A stretch of DNA of 64,000 bases. Origin: Pezizomycotina sp. ARF18 (Eukaryota > Ascomycota). The stretch spans positions 197,671 to 261,670 of the forward strand of contig AZLU01000036.1 in the NCBI GenBank assembly GCA_002224055.1, in the 5' to 3' direction. Shown piece by piece: positions 45,848 through 58,484 of this stretch. The position numbers and the translations under genes were made by a program. The notes under the pieces were generated by a model. The model saw only the letters and a program-made list of their open reading frames with translations. It had not been told where the DNA came from and did not search any database. Within the stretch, counting starts at the first letter, position 1; each line of letters starts with the position of its first letter.

Positions 45848-47647
45848 GAAAACGAAACAGGCGGTGTGAGAAGATATTTTTGCGGGTCTGAAACGATATG
45901 ACTATTAGATGGGACAGGCTGAGGATTATAATCCCTCCAGACGAGGCTCTGTAAGCATTTGACACAAGAGAGACTCATTCTAATCGAAGTCTAAACAAGT
46001 TTTTCCAGGACGAGGCTGAAAGAAAATGCGGAGGCCAAAGCGTTCAGTCTTTCCGTTTGTTTGTTTGCTTCAGTTCTTCGCCCGTACCAGTATGCGGATG
46101 GAAATTGCTATATTTGATACGTTGCCGTTCGGCACTCGACATGGGATGCGGCGTGTAGAACTCCTTTCAAGGCTAAATATAACAAGACTCCAGGGACATC
46201 CAAGCCTCGTGCGTGTGAGGATTCCTAAATTTGTCAACTACCTGCGTTAGACGTTTGCACGGCCCTGCTTTAGCGGCTCTTGCTTCCGTTTCATTGAAGG
46301 GGCGTTCGCTAGTGCAGAACTTTGACAGAATCAGGAGGGGTTCCATGCAGGCTAGCCGAGGAGTGCCGCCGCGTCTAAAGTACAAAATAGTGTATTTTCT
46401 TTTGCGTTCGCCAACCATGATCAAACCCTGCTAAATGCCGGGTGAACCGTCCGCAAGCGGTGGATACCTAGTTGTCCAGAGTGTAACTCAAGAGAAGGTC
46501 ACGCAAGAGGGTATATTTGTTGTCTCGCACCTAGCCTCTCTACTTGTTTACTAGGAGAGGGGCTGGGAACGAGACAATGTATTTGTAAAGCCTCCTTAAA
46601 TGCGGCTCCTTTACAGATGGCACGGTAGGGCCTGGCGTATCTGTATTGGCAAACTGCTCCTGTCAGAGCTATTTAGGTAACCTAAATCGGAATTGACTAT
46701 ATTAGAGCACTAACCCTGAGATAATGGGGTCTTCTCGTGATATATTGCCGTGATTGATGATATAGGTATAGCGGACGATGAAGTCATTTCTTTTTATGGC
46801 GTGACTTGGGGGCTAAAACTCCACAGTAGAAGGGTTTCAACACACCAGAGCTATCTGATAATTTAACATATATATATAGCGTGTAGCTGCTGGTGCGAAA
46901 AAATTATATGAAACTATAAATATAGTGGCACTTATGTTGGTAATTATATAAACTTAACCAAAACTAAGTTAAGAAGAATAGAAACCGGAAATAATAGGTG
47001 TGGTTTCAAACCGTCCAAATCTAGGTCCATAGTAAGCAAAAAGGATTTCATAAAAAAACAATTTTTATAAGGTACAGGCATGTCCACTTGTTTCGTATCT
47101 CTAGCTAGGGGGCGGTCACTCCACCGTTTACCTTACCGTGATTTCGGGAAGAAGGTTTGCCTTTATATACATATCTAACTACTTGGTAGTTATGATTGTG
47201 TATTATACCGATAATTATTAATAATACTAGAATAAGAAATTTAGTAGTTCTCTATTGAGTCTTAAGTATAAGGTTTTAACGAGATGCAGAAATCGTCGCG
47301 GGTATTGGCAGGTAGCAGTTGTAAAGGAGAATAAGCTTTATAATTTATACGCATATAAGTTAATAATAGTTGCGTCCACCTTTAGGTGCGTACTCAGTCG
47401 TATGACAGCGCATTATAAGCAATTTCCTGAACAGAGAAATTTCTTTAAGACTTAAAACCTAGAGTTTTGGTGAAATTCGATAATATCGTAGGTATTTACA
47501 TTTTAGCGGTGTATAGAGGTTATGGCTTCGCGCGTGGACACCAGCACCTCCACAATAACAATAAGGAGAGATTGAATTGGCTTAATGTGTGCGTGAGAAG
47601 TAAATGAGCTTGGAACATAAGGCTATGATAGTTGCACTCTTGTAAAA
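45848..47647. other. Intergenic, one long imperfect hairpin
   Basis: No gene recognised; plus and minus ORFs at 46,026-46,434 overlap without motifs. AT-rich from 46,860. Confidence 0.35.
46520..46577. repeat. Imperfect 21-bp inverted repeat
   Basis: Left arm TTGTCTCGCACCTAGCCTC (from 46,520) pairs with the right arm ending in CGAGACAA (to 46,577) with a few mismatches. It is embedded in a segment that begins TGTAAC (46,481) and ends TTTACA (46,616), but without a target duplication. Confidence 0.6.
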
Positions 47648-48112
47648 TCAGAAGAACGGCGCCACGCAAAGGGCCGCAGCAGTAACATTATCATAGGTAT
47701 GGAGCCTTGTAAGAAAGTAATGAAAATGCCATCCCAATTGCCATGGGAGGCATAGCTGGTTCACTAGCGGCTGATACACTAGCGAGCAGAAATCTTGCCA
47801 TTTCTTTCTGTTGTCCGGGGCCTTGGGAGTCCCCTTCTTTGACCGCTTAGCAGGAAGGAGACTTCTAAATATGGATTCCTGAAAGTCATGTTCAAATACG
47901 TAGTGCTCCAGAGTAACGTATAGAAGTAAGGGAATGATGAAATAGAAGGCTTGAAAAGAAGACAGAAATTCGCTTGTTATGTTGAACCCTGAGCCCGTTG
48001 ATAATAGCAGTAAGTATGTGAAAAACCCTAAGAAAAATATCAAGACTTGAAGTTGTTTTAGCAAGAACTTTTCCTGTTTGATTATTCTCGAAGGATCAGG
48101 ATCGTTCAACAA
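47648..48112 (-). CDS. Membrane protein ORF, 154 aa
   Basis: A single open frame with at least two hydrophobic helices (LQVLIFFLGFFTYLLLLS and FQAFYFIIPLLLYVTLEHY) and a basic segment (AKRSKKGTPKAPDNRKK). It sits downstream on the same strand as the multi-helix protein at 48,480-49,804 and could be its last exon(s) or a separate gene. The intervening 350 bp show no clear splice junction. No named domain. Confidence 0.4.
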   Translation of the reverse strand: MLNDPDPSRIIKQEKFLLKQLQVLIFFLGFFTYLLLLSTGSGFNITSEFLSSFQAFYFIIPLLLYVTLEHYVFEHDFQESIFRSLLPAKRSKKGTPKAPDNRKKWQDFCSLVYQPLVNQLCLPWQLGWHFHYFLTRLHTYDNVTAAALCVAPFF

Positions 48113-48479
48113 ATGAATTTGTCCCTTCCTCCCGTTGGAGATTCTCTGAAGGCGCGATGTTTTTTGTTGGGATCGTAGCCTGTCTTCTTGAAGAGCTCTT
48201 GGCCGGATTATCTGCGAGATACCGCGGGATATTGCGTCAGGTGGGGTTCCTCATCGCTGCGAATTCCTGCGCTAGGGCGACGTACTCTCTCAACGTGAGA
48301 TAGTCCCATATCACCCCATTGAGGACATTATCGTTCCCCCCTTGTTAAATAAAATATTCTCGTGCTCGTGCTGAGAGGAACGTGAATCCGGAAGCGGCGT
48401 CCAGGTATTTAGGTATGGCTGGGTCGCCGTCGTGTCGGACAAGACGTTCTCAGGGTCTGAGTCAAGAATGATTGTGGTT

Positions 48480-49804
48480 CCGGATTTTCAGAGTATTTAT
48501 TGAGCTCTTTCGAATTCACTATCTCGCATTTCGAGTCGAGTTTGTTCGATAAACTAAATCAGCAAGATTTTGGTCGTGTAGAGTGGAGGATAGTCAGGGC
48601 CGCGAAAGCATTACTACCATAAAATGTCTCTCATGCTGATAGAATGGCACAATCAAAAGAAAAAGTACTGTAAGTTGGCCAAACCCCCAAGAATTTTCTT
48701 GTTTCTGCACCGCAGCGCTGCTCAGAGATCGAGTTTGGAACAGTCTCATGGAACCCCAAATTACGGCTAGTAGCAGCCAGACAATCCAATTTTAGGGGGA
48801 AATTAGCTTCGGAGTTGTTATGATAGGACAGAAAAGGACATCCATGCCTCCGATATTAGGGAATCGAAAAGCTCCACCGCAAGTAACACCCAAAGAAATG
48901 CTACCAAACGATTCGCCGAAGAAAATAAGCAAATTTTCGGAATGCATTTTTTGAAGCGCCAGGGCGACCCATCTCGCTCGCTGTAGGTGTCTTGAACGCG
49001 TCTAGACCTTTAAGTAAAATCTTCCAATTGTTTCCGTGACTTTACTTGCAATCCTTGAGCTAGAGAAAGTGATCTTGACAATCCTGGATCCGAAATTGAG
49101 GACCAGCAAAGCTACCGAGGTCGCAAGAGAGTACAATTGATCCGATGGTGAAATAGCTTGCGTGTCTTGTGCCATCCGCAGAATGCGTAAATGCAATATC
49201 GTCGAAGAAGTCCTTGCGGATAGTTTCCCGCTGCTCGTAGCTCGTAATCCATCGAAGTAGCATTGAGTTGGTACGCCCAGAGCATAATCAGAAAAGAAAG
49301 AGTCGGCCATTCAGAAAGGCGTCGGGGTCCCAGTCAGAGTCGTTAAAGCCCGATGGTAGCCAAAAAACTAGAGCCGGTTGAATTAGGGCGGGTATCAAAA
49401 ACCCAGCGAGTATTCCCATCAGAACGGCACGAACACGGCCGACCCATTTGTTTTCTAGGAAATGGCCACGCAGTATCGTAAGCGTCCCAAGATGAGTTGT
49501 AGAAGAGAACCAAGCCAGATATATCATCATCTGCCAATGGAAGCTGAGATTCCATCGTTTAACTGTAGCGTACACTTGCCAAAATTGCAAAGCCAGTGAC
49601 TGGCTGAACATCACTGAGTGACAGAATCAACGCAGTTAAAGGTTTCCGCCGTTTCTCAGAATGCGAGTTTGAGATAAGTTTCGGTCGGGAATCAAAACAT
49701 AGTACCATTTTGTCTAAAGGTTTTAAGGCTGAAGGATGAGGGAAATATATAGGTAAGAGAACGAGCAGGGTAACTATGTAACTAGTGATCGCGTAGCTTA
49801 TCAA
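48480..49804 (-). CDS. Fungal multi-helix integral membrane protein
   Basis: Reading across frames gives the hallmarks of a large, uncharacterised fungal polytopic membrane family: LTALILSLSDVQPVTGFAIL, FHWQMMIYLAWFSSTTHLG, LTILRGHFLENKWVGRVRAV, LMGILAGFLIPALI, SLATSVALLVLNFGSRIVKI, RLVAFLWVLLAVELFDSLI and SWGFGQLTVLFLLIVPFY, in that order. At least seven helices are likely. The ORF is split by several frameshifts and perhaps short introns. The first 49,804-49,560 frame begins within a helix, so the true N-terminus may lie upstream. Function is unknown for the family. Confidence 0.7.
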
Positions 49805-50952
49805 AACCTTTTTATCGCACCATTTTTATTAGATTTGCAATTTCATCGCGCGATGAGTTTTTCGACTTAGTCGGATTATATTATTGACAAGGAACCTACT
49901 CCTAGGCCAGATACATCTGCACTTGACTGCAGGTTTGGTGCCAGACTGGAATTGCCATATGTTCTGTTTGAATACGCTATGTTGCTCGAGTTCCACGGAA
50001 ATATATCGTAATTCATAAATATTTCTGTGCAGTTGAACGCCGGAGAAGTCGATATGATGCATTGATTAATTAGCTAAGGGCAGATGTGCAATACATCACT
50101 CGTAATCGGTTCACCTTGGCTGGATATAGATTATATTATATTTGTAGATTTCTTCTTAGTCCTCAAAATGTTCTGGACGAGTAGGTTTTATATTAAGGCG
50201 GGAGAGAGAATAGGATGGGAAATAATCGTAAAAGTCGCACTTTACCGTAGCATTGTTGTGGCCAATCAAAACGGAAATACATTTACCAGAGAGCATACGC
50301 TGGCTACTTAGGCTTACTTAGACGAGGGCTTCTTGCAGCGAGGAAGGCTTTCAGCGAAAGATTGAGCAGCTTTCTTTTCTCAAGTGGAGGCCTGGAAGAC
50401 ACTTCTCAATGGTGCACTTGAAAGGTGAGTTGGTGTAGCCTTCTGTGAAACGCATCCTGGCGGCAAAGCTGAAATTCGCGGAACTTTCGTACACCACTTT
50501 GCAGTGGCGTCGCGGACGAAATTCAATTGGACTCAGCTGGCGAAATCAAGATACAAGAGAGCTCTTCTCCGTTTTAGGGTCTGTGATCGTCATACCATCG
50601 TTTTCCGACAACGTAAAAACAAAAATATCAAACGATGACTCCTTCCATTTCGAGTAATTTATCGAGTAAGTTACGGAGATACTGGAATAGCTGCACTTTC
50701 AAGCCTTTCATGTCAGTTAGTAAATGGAACGACGACCTTGATTAATTCCAAACTTGTATTAATTGTGGTTTCAACAGCTTACGTCTGCAGTATCGCCGGC
50801 ACTAACGACCGCGATATTTCAAGAGAATAGATACTATATTCCGATTTATGTGACCAGGATGCAAGGTATACACGGTTTCATATATATTACACAAGAACTA
50901 ACAGGCAGACTTTACTTGCGCTCTTTCCTCTTATCGGTCGTTTTCTTCTCTC
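49805..50952. other. Intergenic, no gene recognised
   Basis: Short ORFs on both strands (for example 49,829-50,062 and 50,445-50,657) show no motif or splice context. Confidence 0.3.
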
Positions 50953-51805
50953 TTAACAAACAGCCAACAGATCGTTAGTACCGCTTAACTCCGCTGCAGT
51001 CCATAGCCCCACCGCAAAACCGCCGTCGCTCTTGGCAATCCATCCGCCGCTAACACCACCAGCTATCAGTCCGCTATCGTTCCTTTCCATTTCTCTTCAC
51101 GTTCGCATCTTTGCCCATATCTTCTCCTGAACAAATCCTGATCCATCATGGTATCACAGTAATGCTCGTTAAAACTGTTGTCGGTATTTCCCCTACGCCC
51201 AGCAGTCTAACAACCATTTGCGCGCCGAATTGTATCGCAAGTAACGCTATTGGCCCAATTCTCGCGGGTCAATGTCTTTGATTATCGGTGGCGAAGACGA
51301 AGGAAGCGTGTGTTTGCACTAGCATCGCAGCGACGCATATGAAGAATAATCTGAACAATGAATGATGAAACTAGTGTGATCCTGCGCTTGGTCCGAGAAT
51401 GCGAGACAGCCGCGAGAATATGAAACATGACACGGAGAATGATGCGATGACACCAAAGAACGCTTATACGTTGTCGGACGTGATGCGGGTTGGTGCGATG
51501 CGCCAAGCGATAGGAAAATTGTGTTTCCGGTTTGCATTGCGGCGAAGCAAGTATAGGCGTTGTATGTACAGGAGTCAATTAGCCAGATAGAAGCAGCACC
51601 CGTGAGAATTAAGTCTGCATGCTGGGTCGCGATTGGTTCCAAGAGAAACGATTTCGGCGATTTCTTGGAAGGAATTGCGATATTCGTGTCAGTGCCCGCG
51701 GATTCCAGCTCGGGTGTACCATTGTTAACGTTCTTTGAACCCTCCTGGTCAGTGTCAGCGTCCTTATCGTATCGATGGCATCCTTTGAGATCGCAACGTA
51801 TTTAG
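50953..51805 (-). CDS. DUF1275/YoaK-type membrane protein (frameshifted)
   Basis: The minus strand shows the diagnostic order of the DUF1275 (YoaK) family: a hydrophilic N-terminus, a first helix (LILTGAASIWLIDS), then the signature YNAYTCFAAMQTGNTIFLSL, RRRITLVSSFIVQIILH, GAQMVVRLLGVGEIPTTVLT, a short DTMMDQDLF stretch, and finally LIAGGVSGGWIAKSDGGFAV to a stop at 50,953. The expected length of about 240-280 aa fits the interval. Shifts of one base occur after SLGASH, in the middle helices and before the last helix. A six-helix inner/plasma membrane protein; the transported substrate, if any, is not established. The start codon is uncertain. Confidence 0.75.
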
Positions 51806-51849
51806 CTTCGATTGAGTGATTGTAGTTTCAAAAGGAATTGAAGATGGTT

Positions 51850-52107
51850 TTATACCATTTTCGGATGATAAGACGAAATTCCACGCGACATGATGTCTTT
51901 GAGGCTCTTTGCACAACGAATCCCGGCGAAATATACCCGAACTGAATCTATCGAGAATCGGCGGAGGTTCCGGCGAACAGGACCACCTCCGATATATGTC
52001 ACAAACGCCTTTTCATACTCCAATTTCAGATTTCCTGGTCGCAGCGGGTCTAGGCGCGCGTTTGTAGTAAACTCAATTTCGGTCGGATACTGACAGGTTT
52101 GGTTCAT
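51850..52107 (-). CDS. Hypothetical ORF, 85 aa
   Basis: An open frame from an ATG (MNQTCQYPTEIEFTTNAR) with coding-like composition (LEYEKAFVTYIGGGPVRRN). It lies directly upstream of the DUF1275 gene on the same strand and could be its 5' part or a separate short gene. No motif recognised. Confidence 0.25.
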   Translation of the reverse strand: MNQTCQYPTEIEFTTNARLDPLRPGNLKLEYEKAFVTYIGGGPVRRNLRRFSIDSVRVYFAGIRCAKSLKDIMSRGISSYHPKMV

Positions 52108-52951
52108 ATTCTCGCTATAAAAAAAAAGTCACGCAAACACCATGCACTTCTTAAAATCCGTATTTAGCCCTAAGGCAATTTAAATTTAAACCGAATAAAT
52201 AGTACTTGTTCTACGTTGAAGAATATAGAGAGAATGGCTAATGCGATTGAGAATATGGGTTAGATAGATGATGTTTGTGTGACTATGCGAACCAGATATC
52301 GCTGTAATCTCACCACTATCGACTTCAGGGACAGCTCGAGCGGTCCGAAGCTTGAGCAGCAAAATTCATTCGTAGGAGTCGGATAGCCCTAGCGTTCACT
52401 CAGCCCCCAGTTTATCGAAACGCAACTGATAACCTGCTTATATCAACATTAATGAGCTTCAGTAGACTGATCAGAATAATGTAAACTTGTAGTAAAATCT
52501 GCTTGCGCAGTTCACATATTAACTACACGATAGGGCAATCCTTGTGGGTGGAAGTATCATATCATATAGCACGCACCCGGGCCGGACTTGTTGATATGGA
52601 ATGAGGGTCGATTGAAGGGTAAAGGAAAACAGTTTCTGGCATCTCTCCCACAAGCACTAACGTTATGATATCATGTAAGGGCGAAGGGAACGTCTATATA
52701 AGGCGGCCTAATCCCCTCCGAGCTTTGGAAAGAACTTAGTCCGCAATTATATCTTGATATCATTAAGCCTTTCAATCTGTTGGTTGCTGTTCGCGCACGA
52801 CACGCTACTACAAGGCAATACTGATATTTATCACTAAAAAGGCGAGGTAAGCATGTGCCTGTTACTGTTAAATTTCTTATATACGGCTATATTTTATAAT
52901 AATTATATAGTGCTGGGAGACCCCCAGACCCCCCTTTGGCCTGCGGCGCTA

Positions 52952-52984
<33 letters not shown>

Positions 52985-53559
52985 TATATAAAGTACCTGG
53001 GGCTGCACCCCCAGACCGCCGCTGTACTACGTAAGTATAATTTTTTATATATATTACTATAGTAATATTATACGCCTTAAGGTATAATGCTGGGGGTCAC
53101 GACCCCAGACCCCAGTCCGTACATGCATCGGTATACGTCTATCGTTTATTTTATATATAATTATAAGATATCTGGGGGATGTAATCCCCAGTCCCCCTGC
53201 CTGCGGCGCTGTGAGTCTGCGACACGTGTACGTGTAGATGTAATGGGGAATGGAGGTTTGATTTAGTTTTCTTCGAGTTTTGTTCGTGCCAAGTAGGCTT
53301 GCTTATGTCAGCTTTGCAGTCACGTGTGCTCGGAATCTTGTCAAATTGCATGTCTTTCAGCGCTATTGTCAAATGATAAGGCTCGTTCCTCGCAATCACT
53401 CACGTGAATAGGTTTATACACGGGCAACCAGCTTCCATACACCACTTCCTCTTGCTCTACACAGACGTTTGCAATCTCCATATATATATATATACCATAT
53501 CCATTCCTATTCACTAATGATATGGTCTTATTCCTCAAAGCCTTGAAGAATCTATCGAC
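52108..53559. other. Intergenic region upstream of the F-box cluster
   Basis: Contains the four GC hairpin units listed separately and AT-rich spacers. A 65-codon minus ORF (53,341-53,538) has no motif. Confidence 0.35.
52905..53215. repeat. Four GC-rich hairpin units in AT-rich spacers
   Basis: Hairpins of the form CTGGGG..CCCCAG occur at 52,913-52,927, 52,997-53,014, 53,090-53,108 and 53,172-53,191, spaced 82-93 bp apart. Each is followed by a C-rich tail (ACCCCCC, ACCGCCG, ACCCCAG, TCCCCC). Units 1 and 4 also share CTGCGGCGCT downstream (52,941-52,950 and 53,201-53,210). Spacers are TATATATA-rich, and the first holds a T27-like run. Confidence 0.85.
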
Positions 53560-55629
53560 ATGCCGTCGGAGAATCTGACGAAACGTCGGCAGCCATATAC
53601 CAAACCTAGAAAGATTGACTTTGGATATTCTCCCCTTGAAGTCATCAAAAATATCTGCTTTTTCCTGCGACGTCCGGCGCGGCGGACGCGTTAGCCTTAT
53701 CTCATACTTGCAAATATCCTACGCTGCTCTGGGTCGGAAAACAGTTTTACCTGGTACCAATCCTTTAACCATAAAGCGCAAGTAGACATTGTAAGGCAAA
53801 AGTATAAATCATTCTCGGCGCGTTTCTATTTGCGACACGCTCGTTCATGCCATGCCAGCTCGGAGAACTTATGCTGCACTGCACTACCAAAATCCGCTAT
53901 GGAACGTCATCAATTCGCCCGAATCTCTATCGGACCTAGAGCAACAGTTTGAGGAGATTAAATACCCGGATATCTTCCAATTAGCCGGCGTGGAGAACGA
54001 AGGATGGGAATTTGACGAATGGTAAATTAATCGAGCGAATGCATTAGAAATAATACAGAGATCTCGCTCTAAAAGAGATCTTGACGGCCGGGCAGCGATT
54101 TAGATGCGAGAGCTGCTGGAGGGTTTCAGGTTCTTCCGAATTATGGTCCTGCAATATAGAGCTGCGAAGGCCAAATAATCCATTTGGGACCAGAAAGAGG
54201 CTAAGGCTATGCCAAGATTGTGTGGAAGGGGTCTTCTTGCGTGAGTACCGCCGTAATGCCTCTTTCTTTTCCTGCGAGCTCTATGGGGTGTACAAATTCC
54301 GAGCGGGGGCTGACCAATCACATCTACTCTGTAGGTTCTCCAGAACTATCCTTATTTAATATCAATACTTCGAAGTACGGCGTGGTTATGCAGCTCCCGG
54401 CGATAGGAATTACAGATCTTCGAGCCGGAAGAATCTGGATCCTAGCATCATAAATGGAGAGGCGATCCGGAGTCTGACCTACAAGAGATTTCACTTCCAT
54501 ATCGAAGTTCTGGAAAGAATTTTGACCTTGGAGGGATTGCAGAGATATCCTGTATGTGCGATCAGACCTAGAGAAAGCGTACACAAACAGCATGGTATGT
54601 CGCTACAGTGTTACTCGACTAGAAAGGCGGCATATGGGATCTCATTCATCGCTGTGGAAGCGGTTCATGGAGATTGTCGTGAACCGTATAGAGGAACGAA
54701 ACGAGTTCGCGATTTTTCCTAAATGGAAATCCAGAGCGGTAGACGAGTTTCTAGATTGGCTTGGTGAAACCTCGTTGAACAGTTTCCTGCTGGAGGAATG
54801 GAGGAGATTTATATGTTCTGCTACACTGCCCAAGAAGATAAATTGAAGCGGCTCGCGGATCCTGAATATTACGGACCAACTCCGATAAGCACGATCGCCG
54901 CAAGCATAGATAGCAGAGCACCAAATGTTTTCGAAGTCATTAGGAAATTTCCGACAGGGTGCGCAGTCGACGAATGGGTTAATGAATCCGACTCTACGAT
55001 TGTTTCATCATTCCTGGCTGAACCTGATCTTCCACTAGACCCCTTGGAACACCTCCTATACCTTCAATCTAAAGTATGGGGCCAACTATTCGGTCGTTCC
55101 AGCAGCCTCATAGTAACAAAGCACGCATGTGCAAATTTTACTCCGATGTGGAGAATGATGCTAATTATACGCTGTATACGCCTTACACCTATGCCATGCA
55201 CGTGTATCTCCGACATAAAGATAGATTTCGCTCTTTTAGGGATCTTTTAAACAAGGTCATAAGCGTAGGGCTCCTAAGAGATGGAGTCCCCCGAGCTGGC
55301 GATATCATGGGCCCAGCTGTACTGCCGGTGGACGTGGACACGTGAATTGATTGCTAAATGTTATACACAGTACACACGAAGGGCAACAAATAGAAAGAAA
55401 GATTGTTCCAAGCTCGTGGAGAACGCAGAAAAACGGTGGAATTGTAAAGCACGTTATTTCGGAGGTGGCATTCGAGAAGCTGCGGGATGCAGGAGAAGAC
55501 GTAAGCGAGTTCGAGGGGACGAGAGAATACGGACCTCTTTGCGTGCGTAAGAAGATGATGCGAAGATGGAAGCTAAGGAGCGGGTATTCTATTACTTCGA
55601 GATCCTATAAGACGACGCCCGAAATGTAA
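53560..55629 (+). CDS. F-box family gene A (frameshifted)
   Basis: ATG at 53,560; an F-box-like helix set near 53,610-53,745 (YSPLEVIKNICFFLRRPA then LALSHTCKYPTLLW). A Cys module follows (CESCWRVSG..KRLRLCQDCVEGVFL, 54,090-54,240), ending at a GTGAGT donor; the 94-nt intron is 54,241-54,334. Further down are LWKRFMEIVVNRIEERNEFA, DEFLDWLGETSLNSF and FLLEEWRRFICSA, then AVDEWVNESDSTIVSSFLAE and the conserved YTYAMHVYLRHKDRF near 55,185-55,230. The gene ends around EYGPLCVRKKMMRRWK. F-box proteins usually recruit substrates to SCF ubiquitin ligases. The C-terminal region matches genes B and D, and I cannot name that domain. Several frameshifts and one internal stop (EFDEW then TAA, 54,023) are present. 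Confidence 0.62.
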
Positions 55630-55944
55630 AACAGAAGATCCGCGGGTGTACAATCTGAGACGTTCTTCTCGGGGGAGAAGGCAAGGGTAGAAGGTTCATG
55701 AGGGCTGGAAGGTGTACTTACAAAGGAGGAGCTCTAACAACGCTAACGCGCATCTCGTGGTTCTGGTTGGTTAAGAGTATTGTATTTCCGAGAGTTGCAT
55801 CCTGCTTATTATTCTACTTGTAATCTTAACTTCGACTTCGTTTCGCTTTTTATTCCATTCTCTAAGCTTTGCAATTACGCATTCTCCAAATTGCCGAAAA
55901 GTTTATAATAATTTGATTTTCAATTATCAAAGCTGTTCCGTATA

Positions 55945-57693
55945 TTGAGATCAAGATGTCTGCTACGGGGAGCTACCACACGGCTTGGAAGCTTTGCCCT
56001 CGAACTCTTGCACAATATCTGCTTTTTCTCGAAACCTGCGGATACCCTCTTGCTCTCTTTGACAAACAAAACTTTTCAGGCTGCTTTAAGTTCGAAAATC
56101 GAGTTGTATGGTATAGTTACTTCAACCACACCCAGTACCAAGCGGAATAGCCGACAAATATAAATCTTATACTTTGGAGGATCTGTGGACGATTTATTCT
56201 CTGAAGCCCAGATGTTCTATTTGTCAAGAGATGGTGGTACGACGAGAATTCGATACTATCACCTTTAGAGATCTTGCAATCGAACGCTCTAATAATAATA
56301 AATGGCCTGCCACTGTAACAGAAATCTTGACATCACATAAGAATAAATACGACCCAAACATTAACTTCCGAGAAAAGGTTATAGAAGTTCAGGAAGGAAT
56401 GTTCGACAACGGTCCGATTCGTTGCTAGGTGTGCCTCCTGCCTGAAGGCCGGCTTCCGGAGTTCTGGTTGGTTCAGTTGGAGTTCAGATCGGTGAAGGAT
56501 GGGACGTAAAATTCTGTAAGACCTATTGCAAGCGGCGCATGGTCGATCGGCAACTCGTTTGTAAGTAATATACGTCACTTCGGAAACGCTCCCCCGGGGG
56601 GCTTAGTCCTGAGAGCAGAGTTTGGGCTGATCTTTACGGCAACAAGCTTTGTCAACGCAAGACCAGTACTCCATGAACACGAACATATCAATATTCGGTT
56701 TGCTTCAGAACCGTCTTTACCCATAGTAGGACGTCGCTTTACAGCAATATATTACCAGTCTTCCAATAGCAGCGTAACTCACCTAGGGCTCCTTTCGCCT
56801 CAACAGCGACGCAAGGCCGATATCTCCTTGAGTCTCAAAATGGGCGATGCCATGACAAGCTCCGTTCGTGGTTTTCGGTCTAGGACTACCCACAAGAAAT
56901 TCTACTTACGTTCCGATCTTGAAAGAGCTGTTAAAGGGGAAACTGGGATGTCATTATAGAGCTGTCCAAACTTCGGGGAAACAGGCGAAGAATATATGAA
57001 AACATCATACCTTGGCCAATACTATAGAGCGAGATTTTCCACAGCTGGACGCTTTTACCTTTGCGATTGTGGGTGGTCGGGGACGGCACTGTGAAGAAAT
57101 ATATTCAGGAATAATTGGACATATTTGCGCTGCCCTGAGATTCCTAACCGTAGCGCGGGATGTTCGTCCACCAGCGATTCGATCTTCGACGTTCTCCAGA
57201 ATGATCCGCCGCAGGACTATTCCAAGATGGAGGAATGGGTCGCGGCGGTTTCTAAGCTCATCGTGAATCGCGTTTTCACAGACCCAGCCTTACACTATCC
57301 GCCGAGGAACACGAATTGAATTTCATTCAACGAAACATCTGGGCATACAGCTCCAAAGCTAAAAAAGTTCATTTTAGAGATCGCAAAAGAGCGGTCTCTG
57401 CAGGTACTGAACAGACTCGAAGTTCTATACGGTGTACATGTACGCTATTCACATGTATCTGCAGCACAATGACCATTTTACAGCGACAAAAAATGGTCTG
57501 GCGGTTTACGGAGAGCGGAAAATAGCCGCGAAAACAAATCTCGAGGAGAGTGGTAAGCTGACGAAGAAATCGTCAGGTCATGGGAATTGAAGAAGTTAAA
57601 GCTTAACAAGTCGAAAGACAATCTAGCGACCGTTGAAAAGGCTAGGAATATGGGCCATACTGCGCTTGGAAAGCCGAGAGTGGAATGGTGGTG
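55945..57693 (+). CDS. F-box family gene B (frameshifted)
   Basis: An F-box-like segment ALELLHNICFFSKPADTLLL then LSLTNKTFQAAL (55,990-56,110). A Cys module follows (PRCSICQEMVV near 56,205; then RCASCLKAGFRSSGW and KFCKTYCKRRM at 56,425-56,545), ending at a GTAAGT donor near 56,561. Downstream are LGLLSPQQRRKADISLSLKM with FRSRTTHKKFYLRSDLERAV, SDSIFDVLQNDPPQDYSKME, EEWVAAVSKLIVNRVFTDPA and the shared KFYTVYMYAIHMYLQHNDHF (57,425-57,485). The last coding stretch resembles the end of gene A, with a stop near 57,693. Same layout as A and D. The frame changes at least five times. Confidence 0.6.
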
Positions 57694-58484
57694 ATGAAAT
57701 GGTGCGAGTATTATTTTTCTTCATTAACAACCTCAAGAAATCTTGAGGAGACGGCTTTTGAAGAACGAAAAAAAATCAGGAGTCGATGCAGACTGAATCC
57801 TCCCGGGGGAAAGGGCGGGTTGTTCGAGGATTTGAAATAACAGGTTTACGGGACATTTTGGAAATTGCAAGGCCATTTTTAATTTTCATCGAAATTATTA
57901 GTGCACCCTTGTTTCTTTTAGAAACGCTGCCAGAGCTGGCATGGCTATTGAATTGATTACGGTCATTCGTATCACTTTGTGCTATTCAACGTTATTCAAA
58001 GAATCAAGTCTTACCTAAAGCAAATTGCGTCTTTAAGTGCATATGCACCTTGGATACATCTTTTCCTTCCTCAATTTCATCGCCATAGCAATAGTATCAG
58101 TCCTAGTGTATAGGTGTGTTTCCATCGGATCCATTTTAAATTTCAGGAAAGCCCTGGACGAAAAATATCGTATACCTTCAAAATTGAGCCCGTGCAAATA
58201 CTGAATTCTATATGAAAGTGACCTACGAAAATTCATTTTTTATCTTTCTCCGAAAGGCTCGTTTTACAATAGAAGCTAAAGTAGCGATTTTATGAGCCTA
58301 ATTCTAGAACACTCAGGTCTGCATTGATGGCCCACGAGAGAATAGTGGGCTGTCATTAATACTTCTATACCTAACGTGCTCAAATATTTACACCACGCCG
58401 TGTTACTTCTCTATCTGATCAGCCATCCAAAAGAAAGATATTTGCAAACGGGAAGGTCAAAGAATATGAAAAATAAAGCGCAAA

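Noticed and set aside
46481-46616. Possible solo LTR, starting TGTAAC and ending TTTACA with an internal hairpin
   Set aside because: No target-site duplication flanks it (CAGAG before, GATGG after) and no second copy is seen in the window.
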